64,000 nucleotides of DNA, taken from contig JAGRDY010000008.1 of NCBI GenBank assembly GCA_020446815.1, forward strand, positions 216,768-280,767, in the 5' to 3' direction. This DNA is from Paracoccaceae bacterium. GTDB taxonomy: Bacteria > Pseudomonadota > Alphaproteobacteria > Rhodobacterales > Rhodobacteraceae. Numbering within the stretch: the stretch's first letter is position 1; each line of letters starts with the position of its first letter. Positions 48,031 to 57,281 of this stretch are shown piece by piece. The position numbers were made by a program, and so were the translations under genes. The notes beneath the pieces were generated by a model. That model did no database searches, was not told the origin of the DNA, and saw nothing but the letters and a program-made list of their open reading frames with translations.

Positions 48031-49218
48031 ATGCGCTTAGCTGTTCTTGCCGCAGCGATCCTGGCGGCCGCATCACCGGTCATGGCCACGAATTGGAACG
48101 ATACACTGGCCGCCGCAAAGGGCCAGACAGTCTACTGGAACGCGTGGGGCGGCGATGAGCGAACCAACAGTTTCATTGCCTGGGCCAGTGATGCATTGTC
48201 GGCCCGATACGGCGTGACGATCCAGCAGGTCAAATTGACCGATACAGCCGAAGCAGTCACCCGCGTCATCGCCGAAAAGGCCGCAGGGGTCACCGAGAAC
48301 GGGTCCGTCGACATGATATGGATCAATGGCGCGAATTTTCTGTCGATGAAGCAACAGGGGTTGCTCTTTGGTCCGTTTGTCGCCGATCTTCCCAATGCAA
48401 GATATCTGGATCTGGCGTCCGGCTCCGCCGCAACAGTTGATTTCACCGTCCCCGTGGAGGGCTACGAATCGCCCTGGAGGCTGGCGAAATTCGTCATGAC
48501 CTATGACAGCGCGCGGGTATCCGAACCGCCCCGTTCTATGAGGGCGCTTTTGAAATGGGCCCAGCAACATCCGGGCCGGTTCACCCACCCGGCCGTATCC
48601 AACTTCATGGGGGCGACATTTCTCAAACAGGCGCTGATCGAACTGGCACCCGACGCATCGGTCCTTCAGTCGCCTGTCACGGATGAAGCCTTCGCTGCCG
48701 CCACCGGCCCGCTTTGGCAATGGTACGATGCCTTGCGGCCCAATCTGTGGCATTCGGGAGAAACCTTTCCCGAAAACGCCTCGATTCAAGAACAGATGCT
48801 GAATGATGGCGAAATCGACATTGCCATGTCTTTCGACCCGGCCTCGACCGCCGCTGCCATCGAAAAAGGGCTGCTGCCCGGCACAGCACGCGCCTACGGG
48901 CTTGAAGGCGGCACGATCGGCAATATCAGTTTTGTCGCCATTCCCTTCAATGCCGCCCACAAGGAAGGCGCGATGGTGGTGGCCAATTTCCTGCTTGACC
49001 CCGCCACCCAGGCGCGGGCGCAGGACATCACCGTTCTGGGCAGCTATTCGGTTCTTGACCAGGACAAGTTGGGCCCACAGGAACGGGCGGAATTCGCCGC
49101 CCTGCCGACCTCACCCGCGCTGCCCACCAATGAGGAGCTTGGCGTGACACTGGTGGAACCACACCCCAGCTGGATGACCCGGCTGACCGACGTTTGGGCA
49201 CAGCGATACACGAAATGA
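48031..49218 (+). CDS. YnjB-like ABC transporter substrate-binding protein
   Basis: This 395-residue protein has a signal peptide (LAVLAAAILAAASPVMAT) and a bilobed binding-protein fold (QTVYWNAWGGDERTNSFIAW, GSVDMIWINGANFLSMKQQG, VPVEGYESPWRLAKFVMTYD). It resembles E. coli YnjB and more distantly thiamine or spermidine binding proteins. It would capture a small solute in the periplasm for the permease and ATPase genes that follow. GGAGAG precedes the ATG at 48031, and its stop overlaps the permease start (ATGA). The ligand is not known for this family. Confidence 0.88.
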   Translation: MRLAVLAAAILAAASPVMATNWNDTLAAAKGQTVYWNAWGGDERTNSFIAWASDALSARYGVTIQQVKLTDTAEAVTRVIAEKAAGVTENGSVDMIWINGANFLSMKQQGLLFGPFVADLPNARYLDLASGSAATVDFTVPVEGYESPWRLAKFVMTYDSARVSEPPRSMRALLKWAQQHPGRFTHPAVSNFMGATFLKQALIELAPDASVLQSPVTDEAFAAATGPLWQWYDALRPNLWHSGETFPENASIQEQMLNDGEIDIAMSFDPASTAAAIEKGLLPGTARAYGLEGGTIGNISFVAIPFNAAHKEGAMVVANFLLDPATQARAQDITVLGSYSVLDQDKLGPQERAEFAALPTSPALPTNEELGVTLVEPHPSWMTRLTDVWAQRYTK

Positions 49219-50924
49219 CCGGTGCAGAGGGCCGCTGGCTTCGGTTTTTTGTGTTGCTGCTGGTCACCGGTGGATTGGTCCTGCCAATCCTGACCGGTCT
49301 TTGGGAAACCGGCCGCGCGGCTTTTGGCATTTTGCCCGCGATCGGTGCGGAAACCTGGTCACTGGCACCTTGGCAGCGGCTCTTTACCCTTCCGGGAATT
49401 GGCTCCAGCCTGAAGCTCAGCCTTTGGACCGGCCTTGCATCCACCTTGCTGGCGCTGCTTCTGGCGACCGGGTTCTGCGCCGCAATTCACGGCTGGTCAG
49501 GGCAACGGCATGTCAGCCGCATCCTTGGTCCGCTGCTGGCGGCCCCTCACGCCGCGCTTGCCATCGGGATTGCCTTTTTGATCGCTCCGTCCGGCTGGAT
49601 CGCGCGCATGATCAGCCCATGGGCCACCGGCTGGAACCTGCCGCCGAACATCGCGACAGTGAATGATCAGATGGGGCTGGCTCTTGTTCTCGGGCTCTTG
49701 GTCAAGGAAGTTCCCTTTTTGCTGTTGGTGATGCTTGGAGCACTTGGACAAATACCGGTGAACGCGCAATTGGCGGCGGGCCGCGCCTTGGGCTATGGCC
49801 GTGGTGTCGTGTGGATCAAGGTGATCTTGCCGCAGGTCTACCCGCTGATCCGTCTACCGGTTTTCGTTGTCTTGTCCTTTGCCTTGTCGGTAGTCGATAT
49901 GGCGATCATCCTTGGGCCTTCCAACCCGCCGGTTCTGTCGGTTGCAGTGACCCGTTGGTATTTCGCCGCCGATACATCGCTGATCCTGCCCGCATCTGCG
50001 GCGGCGCTGGCACAGGCCTTTGTGGTCGCGTTCGGCATCTTGCTGTGGATATGTGCCGAACAGGTGGCGGCGCGGGCCGGGCGGTGGTGGATACGCCGTG
50101 GCGGGCGCGGCTATTCGGCGGGGCCGGGGCTGATCCTGGCCAGTGGCGCGACGCTAATCTTGATGGGCCTTGGGGCGTCAGCTCTGATTGATCTGGCGAT
50201 CTGGTCGGTGACCTGGCGCTGGTCCTTTCCATCTGCCCTGCCGGAAGGCTGGTCATCGGGCATCTGGGCGCGGCCCGGCTCTGGCTGGGGCAGCGCATTC
50301 ATTCAGACGACGGTCATCGGCCTGACAACGACGGCGATCGCGGTTCTGCTGGCGATTGCCTGGCTCGAAGGGGAGGATCGTGCCGGGATGCAGCGCGCCC
50401 GCTGGGCCGAGGTATTGATCTATCTGCCCTTGCTGGTGCCGCAAATTGCCTTCCTTTATGGGCTGAACGTGGTCTTTCTGCGCGCCGGGCTGACGGGCGG
50501 ACTCGGCGCAGTCATCTGGGCGCAGGCGTTGTTCGTGTTTCCCTATGTGATGATTGCACTTTCCGATCCGTGGCGGGCGCTTGACCGGCGTCTGGTGTGC
50601 GCGTCGGCGGCACTGGGAGCCGGGCCGATGCGACGGTTGGTCGCGGTAAAGCTGCCGATCTTGCTGCGCCCGCTTTTGACTGCGGCGGCAATCGGATTCG
50701 CGGTATCGGTCGCCCAGTACCTGCCGACGCTTTTCATGGGGGCGGGCCGGGTCGCCACACTCACCACCGAGGCGGTAACGCTTTCGTCCGGCTCCGACCG
50801 CCGCGTGACGGGTGTTTACGCGGTGTTGCAGGCGGTATTGCCGCTGGGCACTTATGTGGCGGCGCTGTTTCTGCCTGCCTTCGTGCATCGGAACCGTCGC
50901 GGGCTTTCCGGGGGCGCGGCATGA
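49215..50924 (+). CDS. YnjC-like ABC transporter permease (duplicated)
   Basis: This 569-residue inner-membrane protein has about twelve helices in two similar halves, each with a permease coupling loop (ALGYGRGVVWIKVILPQVYP and ALGAGPMRRLVAVKLPILLR). It therefore forms the whole membrane channel alone, as in YnjC and ThiP. Both junctions overlap by four bases (ATGA with the binding-protein gene before and the ATPase gene after), indicating tight coupling. Confidence 0.9.
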   Translation: MTGAEGRWLRFFVLLLVTGGLVLPILTGLWETGRAAFGILPAIGAETWSLAPWQRLFTLPGIGSSLKLSLWTGLASTLLALLLATGFCAAIHGWSGQRHVSRILGPLLAAPHAALAIGIAFLIAPSGWIARMISPWATGWNLPPNIATVNDQMGLALVLGLLVKEVPFLLLVMLGALGQIPVNAQLAAGRALGYGRGVVWIKVILPQVYPLIRLPVFVVLSFALSVVDMAIILGPSNPPVLSVAVTRWYFAADTSLILPASAAALAQAFVVAFGILLWICAEQVAARAGRWWIRRGGRGYSAGPGLILASGATLILMGLGASALIDLAIWSVTWRWSFPSALPEGWSSGIWARPGSGWGSAFIQTTVIGLTTTAIAVLLAIAWLEGEDRAGMQRARWAEVLIYLPLLVPQIAFLYGLNVVFLRAGLTGGLGAVIWAQALFVFPYVMIALSDPWRALDRRLVCASAALGAGPMRRLVAVKLPILLRPLLTAAAIGFAVSVAQYLPTLFMGAGRVATLTTEAVTLSSGSDRRVTGVYAVLQAVLPLGTYVAALFLPAFVHRNRRGLSGGAA

Positions 50925-51559
50925 ATACGCTGGCGCTGAGCGATGTGGAAATCCGGCGACACGGGGCAAGCGGGCCACTTTTCGCACCGCTGTCGCTGAT
51001 CGTTCCGGCCGGAACGATCACAACCGTCATGGGCCCTTCGGGCATCGGAAAATCGACTCTGATAGATTTCATCGGCGGGCATCTTGGCTCGGGGTTCGTC
51101 GCCACGGGCAAGATCATGCTGAACGGCCTGGACGTGACACATGTTCGTGCCGAAAATCGACGTATCGGCATACTGTTTCAAGATGAGCTTTTGTTTCCGC
51201 ATCTTTCGGTGGGTGACAATCTGGCCTTCGGGTTGGCTGCACGGCATCACGGTCGCGCAGCGCGGCGAAGGGCTGTTGACGCCGCCCTGGAACAGGCTGG
51301 CCTGGCGGGATTTCACGATCGCGATCCGGCCACGCTATCGGGTGGCCAGAGGGCACGGGTGGCACTGATGCGGGCCTTGCTGGCGGAACCTCGGGCATTG
51401 CTTCTGGATGAGCCGTTTGCCAAGCTCGACGCGGAGTTGCGGACCGAGATACGGAGTTTCGTTTTCTCTCATATCCGTGCGCGGGGGGTGCCGGTACTGT
51501 TGGTCAGCCACGATGCGTCCGATGCCGACGCGGCGGCCGGGCCGGTAGTGGCGATGTGA
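50921..51559 (+). CDS. YnjD-like ABC transporter ATP-binding protein
   Basis: This 212-residue short ATPase has Walker A GPSGIGKST (38-46), signature LSGGQRARVAL, Walker B ALLLDEPFAKLD and switch His in LVSHDASDADA. The short length is normal for YnjD/ThiQ-type ATPases. It starts within the last codons of the permease gene. A 28-base perfect palindrome lies just after its stop, before the convergent phosphatase gene. It powers the importer together with the fused permease. Confidence 0.92.
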   Translation: MNTLALSDVEIRRHGASGPLFAPLSLIVPAGTITTVMGPSGIGKSTLIDFIGGHLGSGFVATGKIMLNGLDVTHVRAENRRIGILFQDELLFPHLSVGDNLAFGLAARHHGRAARRRAVDAALEQAGLAGFHDRDPATLSGGQRARVALMRALLAEPRALLLDEPFAKLDAELRTEIRSFVFSHIRARGVPVLLVSHDASDADAAAGPVVAM

Positions 51560-51584
51560 CAGGGCAGCAGCGCTTCAAGGATCA

Positions 51585-51612
51585 GTTCAATCAGACCGCG
51601 GTCTGATTGAAC
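51585..51612. terminator. Perfect 28-base palindrome between convergent genes
   Basis: GTTCAATCAGACCG is followed directly by its exact complement CGGTCTGATTGAAC, with centre CCGCGG and no loop. It lies between the ATPase stop (51559) and the phosphatase stop (51616), so as RNA it would form a stem at the 3' end of both genes. It lacks a T-run; it may stabilise or terminate both messages, or be a protein-binding site. Confidence 0.7.
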
Positions 51613-51615
51613 CTG

Positions 51616-52455
51616 TCAGCGCTGCAAGAACACGGCACCTTGCATGGACTGTGGAACACCGGCGCCTAAAAGGGTCAGGATGGTTGGGGCAAGCTGGAGC
51701 TGGTCGAGGACGGTATCCGGCGCCGGCCCCGTCGCCGCGCCGAAATAGTAAAGTGCGAAATCCTGTTGCAGGTCACTGCGCCCGCCGTGGTGGCCGCGTT
51801 CGTCCTGGCCATGATCAGCGGTGACGATGACCTCGTATCCCATCGACCGCCATCGCGCGACATAAGGCGCGAGCATTTCATCGAGCTTGAAACAGGCGTC
51901 ATCCATTTCGCGGCAATCGTGGTAGAAACGGTGCCCCATACTGTCGAGCGTGCAGCTGTGCAGGATGCCGTAGTCGAGACCGTGGCGCTGGCAGAGCATC
52001 GTCAGGGTGGCGAACAGATCGGCATCGCAGGGGGTTGTCTGGTTAATCAGCCCATACCCGGTCATTGTATGGAACCGTCCGTGATTGATCGTCGCGCTGT
52101 CTGGCTCGTCATATTCGATGTCGCGGACAGGATCGAAGGGCGAACGGTTGAAGAATTCAGACCAGAAGGAATGGGTAACCGCCCCGGTGATGCCGCCTGC
52201 CTCGCGTGTTTGAGAAAAGATGTCGGGGAGTTTCAGCCGGAACACATTGGCATTGCCGGTGCAGCCATGTACCGCCGGTGTCACGCCCGTATGAATCGAG
52301 GCATAACAGGAGGCCGAGGTGGAAGGCAGAACCGAGCGCATTTTCCACACCCGTGCCGCGCCGTTATCCACCCAGCCTTCCAGATTGCCGAATAGCCTGC
52401 GCCAGTTGCGCCATGGAACGCCGTCGATAACGATCAGCAGGAGCTTGTTTTGCAC
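51616..52455 (-). CDS. Alkaline-phosphatase-superfamily phosphodiesterase/nucleotide pyrophosphatase-like protein
   Basis: This 279-residue protein starts with LLLIVIDGVPWRNWRR (metal Asp11), has a nucleophile region SVLPSTSASCYASIHTG near Thr46, and later DSMGHRFYHDC and VIVTADHGQDERGHHGGRSD. These are the zinc ligands of the nucleotide pyrophosphatase/phosphodiesterase group. There is no signal peptide, so it is cytoplasmic. It converges on the ynj-like transporter operon, separated only by a 28-base palindrome, which suggests it may process the imported solute, perhaps a phosphodiester. A mono-esterase activity cannot be excluded. Confidence 0.82.
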   Translation of the reverse strand: MQNKLLLIVIDGVPWRNWRRLFGNLEGWVDNGAARVWKMRSVLPSTSASCYASIHTGVTPAVHGCTGNANVFRLKLPDIFSQTREAGGITGAVTHSFWSEFFNRSPFDPVRDIEYDEPDSATINHGRFHTMTGYGLINQTTPCDADLFATLTMLCQRHGLDYGILHSCTLDSMGHRFYHDCREMDDACFKLDEMLAPYVARWRSMGYEVIVTADHGQDERGHHGGRSDLQQDFALYYFGAATGPAPDTVLDQLQLAPTILTLLGAGVPQSMQGAVFLQR

Positions 52456-52476
52456 GATTGTTCCTGTCGTGGCTGT

Positions 52477-52504
52477 CTGTTGGATTCAGGCTGTTGGATT
52501 CAGG
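52477..52504. repeat. Tandem 14-base duplication covering the hemY-like stop codon
   Basis: CTGTTGGATTCAGG occurs twice in direct tandem (52477-52490 and 52491-52504). On the minus strand the first copy contains the TGA of the hemY-like gene. It looks like a recent duplication that did not alter the protein. Confidence 0.8.
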
Positions 52505-53987
52505 GCCGGCCGGCTCCATCTTCGTCGATGATCATGGTTTCGTCATGCCCATTGGCGTCGCTATCGCCGGATCGGTCGAGCCGGTCTTCGCCGGCAGCAT
52601 CCGCCGAGGCAAGATGGCCTACGATCAGCGGCAGCATGTCGGATCCGTGGGCCATGGGGCTTTCGCTTTGCGGCGGTTCGCGCCAAGACAAGGTATCGAG
52701 ACCCCCGCAGCCTTCACAGGTGGGCGCCCATTCGGAATAGACGTTGTGGCATTTGTCACAGACCCATTTCGGGCCACGGCTCGCCGTCAGGGCGCGTGTC
52801 AGCCATCCGCGCACCAGAACGTCATCGGCACCTTCGCCGCGGGTGATCGCCGCCATGATCGTCAGGCTGCGGGCTGTCGGGTGGCTTTCGGGCAGATTGC
52901 CCAGCGCCCGGCGTGCTGCGGGGAAATCTTCGGCGGCGATATTGAGTTCGGCACGCAACATGCGGGTTTCTTCGTCCTGGGGATTTATCGCCATCAGCGG
53001 CTCGAATCGCCTGAGCCGCGCAGCGGCGGTTTCGTCGGGCACAATGGCCGCGAAGGCGGTTGCCAGATCCGGATGGGGCTGCGCCTCCCATGCCTTTTTC
53101 AGAATTCTCGTGGCCAGTTTTGGCTTGCCATTCATGATATAGCTTTGCGCGGCAAGAACGGCCGCCGGAATCAGATCGGGTGACAGGCGATTAGCGGCGA
53201 TCGCGGCCTCGCGCGCCTCGATCGAAGCGTTTTCGTCAAACACCTGCCTGGCTTCTTGCAAGGCGAGCACCGCATCGCGGCGCTGGTGCACGTCGCGCGG
53301 CAAGAGCCCCTGTTTTCGCTTGGCCCCAAGAACATCACGGGCGCCTTTCCAATCGCCTTTCGATGTCTGGAGTTTCAGCAAGGCGTTCTGCAACTCTTCG
53401 TGGCGCGGCTTCAACGCATAGGCGGTTTCGGCCAGTTTCAGTGCAACGTCGGTGTCGCCTTCGGCCAGTTTCTGTTTCATCAGCCCACGGATGCCGACAA
53501 AGCGGGTCCGATCGTCACCCAAAAGGCGTTTGTAAACCTCGGTCGCGCGTCGCGTGTCGCCGGAAAGTTCGGCAGCCTGGGCGGTCAGGAGATTGGTCAG
53601 TTCGGGGCGGTTAAGGTATTTTTCGGCCTTGGACGCCTGAGACATTGCCACGCGCGCCTCGCCGGAGGCGAGCGCCATCACAGCGTCGGACAACGCCTGA
53701 TACCCCTTGCGTTCACGATTGCGGTCAAAGTACCGGCTCAACGCAGTTTCATCCCCGTTGAGAAATTTCACCAGCGCCACGATCAGACCGAGAAGCTTTA
53801 GCGCGATCCAGAAAAGCAGCAAGGCCACCAGCGCGAGGATGATGGCCTGCACCGGGCCGAGGTTGAACTCCATGTTGGCGACAGTGATGCGTACACCGTC
53901 GCCGTTTTCCGAAAGATACCCGGCCAAAAGGGTCAGGCCCGCGACGGCAGCGACGAAAAGAACGATTTTGACAAATGACCAGATCAT
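52500..53987 (-). CDS. hemY: HemY-like membrane TPR protein with C-terminal zinc knuckle
   Basis: This 495-residue protein has two N-terminal membrane helices (FVKIVLFVAAVAGLTLLAG and AIILALVALLLFWIALKLLG) and the HemY_N domain, followed by TPR-like helical repeats (about 90-400). It ends in a rubredoxin-like knuckle with C410, C413, C424 and C427 (VCDKCHNVYSEWAPTCEGCG). The name HemY in proteobacteria is historical; it is not protoporphyrinogen oxidase, and its exact role near heme synthesis is unproven. The knuckle resembles that of LapB/YciM. The ATG has GAGG at five bases. It follows the mitofilin-like gene by eight bases and lies in the same operon as hemD. Confidence 0.88.
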   Translation of the reverse strand: MIWSFVKIVLFVAAVAGLTLLAGYLSENGDGVRITVANMEFNLGPVQAIILALVALLLFWIALKLLGLIVALVKFLNGDETALSRYFDRNRERKGYQALSDAVMALASGEARVAMSQASKAEKYLNRPELTNLLTAQAAELSGDTRRATEVYKRLLGDDRTRFVGIRGLMKQKLAEGDTDVALKLAETAYALKPRHEELQNALLKLQTSKGDWKGARDVLGAKRKQGLLPRDVHQRRDAVLALQEARQVFDENASIEAREAAIAANRLSPDLIPAAVLAAQSYIMNGKPKLATRILKKAWEAQPHPDLATAFAAIVPDETAAARLRRFEPLMAINPQDEETRMLRAELNIAAEDFPAARRALGNLPESHPTARSLTIMAAITRGEGADDVLVRGWLTRALTASRGPKWVCDKCHNVYSEWAPTCEGCGGLDTLSWREPPQSESPMAHGSDMLPLIVGHLASADAAGEDRLDRSGDSDANGHDETMIIDEDGAGRP

Positions 53988-53994
53988 CTATTCC

Positions 53995-55308
53995 TCAATT
54001 CATCGCGCCGGCAATTGCCGCGACTGCTTTTGTCGCTGCGATCCGGCGTTCGGCAAGCGCTACCCATTCGGCCATCTTCGCCTGCCCTGTTTGAGGAAGC
54101 TTCGACAACTCTGACACCGCCATTTCGAGATCATGCGCCTTCAGCGCGGCTTCGGCACGCGACAACACCGCATCGGGGTCGACGCCCGACCGGGGGCTTA
54201 ATGATCTTGCGCCAAGCTGGCTCTTGAAAAACCCGACAAGCCGTTCCCAGGTGCCAGAACCGGTGGATTCCTTTAGCGAAGCCGACAGCGCTTCGCGCGC
54301 GGCGGCGGGAAACTTGTCGCGCAAGGTGGCAAAACTTGCTACGCCCTGTGCCTGATCGGACAGTTCGGGCGGGATGGTGATTCCGGCGGAGGCGAGATCA
54401 GCCAGGCTGGGCTCAAGTGCGGCGCCACTTTCCAGAGCCGCCTGCACGCGGCTGAGCGCGGCGCGTGCCCTGGCCCTTTCGCCTGCCGCCTCGGTGTCGG
54501 CGCGAAGTTGGGCGGCTTCTGCCTGTGCGGCCTCGATCCGTGCCGCTGCCTGTTCGGCTGTGGCCTTGATCTGGGCCTGCGCGGCTGATGCCGCTTCGCG
54601 GTTGGCATCGATTTCGGCCCTGAACTTGGCCATTTCGCGGCCGAATGCCTCGAGCGCCAGATTGGATGCCGCTCCATCGGCCAGAGGGCGCTTTTCCACC
54701 TCGGAAAGCCGGGCGTCGAGCGAATCAAGGCTTGCGGTGTTCTGGTCCAGTCTTTTCGAAAGCCCGGCGGCGGCGGTCTCGATCTCCTGGGAAAGCCGGG
54801 AAGAAAGATCCGATTGGGCGGCCGCCAGATCGGCAACGCTAGTGTCGGATTTCTGCGCGTCCACCTGCGCGCGCAGCGTGGTGATACGCTCGTTCTGATC
54901 GGCGATCGCCTTTTCCAGTACCGATGTATCGGCCTTTGGCGGTGCCGGCGGGGTCAGAATTTTCGGCAGCACATAGACCGCCGTGCCAAAACCAATGCCT
55001 GCCGCAACCGCACCGCCCATCACCATGGGGAAAAACCCGCCCCTCGATCCGGGCTCTGGCGGCCGAGAGGGCGGCGCCTCGGTCGAGATTTCCGGCTCCG
55101 GTTGTTGGGGTGTGGCATCGTCATGCAGGGGTTCGGCCTGATCGGTTTCAGACCCGGCACTTTCCAATGCATCACCCGCCGCGCCGCCTTGCCCGTCATC
55201 CCGTGCCAGATCGGCGGAATCTTCGGGGGTATTCGCCGGCGATTCATCGTTGCCGGGTGAAGAAACAGGCGCTCTTGCATCGGTGTCGATCTTTGGTGTC
55301 TTGGCCAC
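53995..55308 (-). CDS. Mitofilin (Mic60)-like inner-membrane coiled-coil protein
   Basis: This 437-residue protein has an acidic N terminus (SPGNDESPANTPEDSADLAR), one membrane helix at about residues 93-113 (FFPMVMGGAVAAGIGFGTAV), a long Ala/Glu-rich coiled coil (KAIADQNERITTLRAQVDAQ through AARIEAAQAEAAQLRADTEA) and a C-terminal mitofilin-signature region. Alphaproteobacterial homologues are considered the ancestors of mitochondrial Mic60, which bends inner membranes and forms contact sites; they are known to lie next to hemD and hemY, as here. It starts at a GTG with GGAGAG six bases upstream. Confidence 0.88.
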   Translation of the reverse strand: MAKTPKIDTDARAPVSSPGNDESPANTPEDSADLARDDGQGGAAGDALESAGSETDQAEPLHDDATPQQPEPEISTEAPPSRPPEPGSRGGFFPMVMGGAVAAGIGFGTAVYVLPKILTPPAPPKADTSVLEKAIADQNERITTLRAQVDAQKSDTSVADLAAAQSDLSSRLSQEIETAAAGLSKRLDQNTASLDSLDARLSEVEKRPLADGAASNLALEAFGREMAKFRAEIDANREAASAAQAQIKATAEQAAARIEAAQAEAAQLRADTEAAGERARARAALSRVQAALESGAALEPSLADLASAGITIPPELSDQAQGVASFATLRDKFPAAAREALSASLKESTGSGTWERLVGFFKSQLGARSLSPRSGVDPDAVLSRAEAALKAHDLEMAVSELSKLPQTGQAKMAEWVALAERRIAATKAVAAIAGAMN

Positions 55309-55391
55309 CCGAAACTCTCCCCTTGGTCGTAAGCTATCAACAAATCACCGTTCGCGATGCCGATCGAGTGTAGGCGGTGACGCAATGGTCC

Positions 55392-56138
55392 TCAAGGCTT
55401 GTCGTACCGGGATAACAACTCTGCCAATGCGTCAAGTAAATGATCTGAATCAGGGTGGCTGGCGACAGTGCAGGCAGCTTTGGTGATCCGATCAGTTGCA
55501 TCGGCGACGGTTGGGCTGATCGCAGCCAACAGGATCGGTGCGCGGATCTCGGGGTAGTTTATTCGGAAGATGTCTGCCGAGCGGCGTGAAAACAATGGCA
55601 GGAGTATCGGGGATCCACCTGCCAGAAGAGCCGCCGCCTCGGCCATGGGCGGGCAGCGTTCTTGACGGTACACAATAAGCTCAACAGTATCTATTCCGCC
55701 TGTTTCAAGCTTTTTCGACAGGTCAAAGGCAATATCGCGCGCACGAGGATAGAAGGCACGCCTGACCGTGCCTTCGGCAATGATGCGATCGGCCAGCTCT
55801 TCGGCGGTGCCGGGGCCGATGGTCGAGTCAAAACCTGCCATGCGGGCCGCCTCGGCGGTCTTTTTGCCAACACACCAGGCATGAAAACGCCGATCCGGCG
55901 TGAGACGGCTGAAACCGGCCACCCCATTTTGCGAGGTGAAAATCACATGCCCGATATCCTGGCCGTCAAAAGGCGGGTTGTGAAATTCCAGCCGAGCAAG
56001 CGGCGCGATGAGAATCGGCCAGTCGCTGCAAAAACGGGCGCGAAATTCCGCCGCAAATCCTTGCGATTGCGCAAAAGGGCGAGTGAGCAGCAAGGTGGGG
56101 TGCGGCTTTTCCAATTGCCCCTCGGGATTGTGCGGCAT
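55392..56138 (-). CDS. hemD: Uroporphyrinogen-III synthase
   Basis: This 248-residue protein has a two-domain HemD fold: [18 protein letters not shown] at the start, [15 protein letters not shown] and [16 protein letters not shown] in the first part, [16 protein letters not shown] and [15 protein letters not shown] in the second. It closes hydroxymethylbilane to uroporphyrinogen III in heme and corrinoid synthesis. The ATG at 56138 has no strong ribosome site, so the start is provisional. It is the first gene of hemD-mic60-hemY and is divergent from tsaD over 48 bases. Confidence 0.88.
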   Translation of the reverse strand: MPHNPEGQLEKPHPTLLLTRPFAQSQGFAAEFRARFCSDWPILIAPLARLEFHNPPFDGQDIGHVIFTSQNGVAGFSRLTPDRRFHAWCVGKKTAEAARMAGFDSTIGPGTAEELADRIIAEGTVRRAFYPRARDIAFDLSKKLETGGIDTVELIVYRQERCPPMAEAAALLAGGSPILLPLFSRRSADIFRINYPEIRAPILLAAISPTVADATDRITKAACTVASHPDSDHLLDALAELLSRYDKP

Positions 56139-56186
56139 CGCCGCCGGTGTTACCTGCCAATGAGTTTTCACGCAACCGTCGGGAAC

Positions 56187-57281
56187 ATGGGCAAGACGAT
56201 CACGATCCTGGGCCTTGAGAGCAGCTGCGACGATACGGCGGCGGCGGTGGTGCGTTATTCCCATGGCCAGACCGAAATATTGTCATCCATCGTTTTCGGC
56301 CAAGGGGAGCTGCACGCCGATTTCGGTGGCGTCGTGCCGGAAATCGCCGCGCGCGCCCACGCGGAAAAACTGGATTATTGCGTGGAGGAGGCGTTGGCCT
56401 GCGCCAGTGTTTCGCTGACGGCGATCGACGCGGTCGCGGTGACAGCGGGACCGGGGTTGATTGGCGGCGTTGTCGCGGGTGTGATGTGCGCCAAGGGGAT
56501 CGCCGCGGGGGCGGGACTGCCGTTGATCGGCGTGAACCATCTGGCGGGTCACGCACTGACGCCGCGTTTGACGGATGGTCTGCCCTTTCCGTATTTGATG
56601 CTGCTGGTCTCGGGCGGGCATTGCCAGTTTCTCATTGTCAACAGCGCTGATGATTTCACCCGGCTTGGCGGCACTATCGACGATGCCCCTGGCGAGGCTT
56701 TCGACAAAACGGCGAAACTGCTGGGGTTGAGCCAGCCCGGCGGGCCCATGGTCGAGGCCGAGGCGCGTGGCGGTGACGCGGGGCGATTTGTCTTCCCGCG
56801 ACCGCTGCTGGACCGGACGGGGTGCGATATGTCGTTTTCCGGTCTCAAGACCGCGCTGATGCGGGCGCGCGATCGGGTTGTTGCGGAAAAAGGCGGCCTG
56901 GCAAGGCAGGATCGCGCCGATCTGTGTGCCGGATTTCAGGCGGCGGTTGCGGAGGTTCTGGCGGAAAAATCACGCCGGGCCATAAGGGAATATCTGGATG
57001 CAAAACCGGTTGCGCCGAATTTTGCGGTAGCCGGCGGTGTTGCCGCCAATAGTACCATTCGGCGTGCAATAGAGACTGTTTGCCAGGAATTTTCACTGCG
57101 CTTTGTGGCGCCGCCCGTGGCGCTTTGCACAGACAATGCGGCAATGATTTCCTGGGCGGGGATCGAGCGATTTCGCGCCGGCCTCATCGATGGTTTCGAT
57201 CTTGCCGCGCGCCCGCGCTGGCCGCTAGACCGGTCGCAACCCGCCATGCTCGGATCCGGCAAGAAGGGGGCAAAGGCGTGA
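56187..57281 (+). CDS. tsaD: tRNA N6-adenosine threonylcarbamoyltransferase
   Basis: This 364-residue ASKHA protein has [18 protein letters not shown], the metal-binding [44 protein letters not shown] and [15 protein letters not shown]. With TsaB, TsaC and TsaE it adds the threonylcarbamoyl group of t6A37 on ANN-decoding tRNAs. The ATG at 56187 has GGGA close upstream; an in-frame ATG at 56160 is an alternative. Its TGA overlaps the GTG start of gpsA. Confidence 0.95.
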   Translation: MGKTITILGLESSCDDTAAAVVRYSHGQTEILSSIVFGQGELHADFGGVVPEIAARAHAEKLDYCVEEALACASVSLTAIDAVAVTAGPGLIGGVVAGVMCAKGIAAGAGLPLIGVNHLAGHALTPRLTDGLPFPYLMLLVSGGHCQFLIVNSADDFTRLGGTIDDAPGEAFDKTAKLLGLSQPGGPMVEAEARGGDAGRFVFPRPLLDRTGCDMSFSGLKTALMRARDRVVAEKGGLARQDRADLCAGFQAAVAEVLAEKSRRAIREYLDAKPVAPNFAVAGGVAANSTIRRAIETVCQEFSLRFVAPPVALCTDNAAMISWAGIERFRAGLIDGFDLAARPRWPLDRSQPAMLGSGKKGAKA

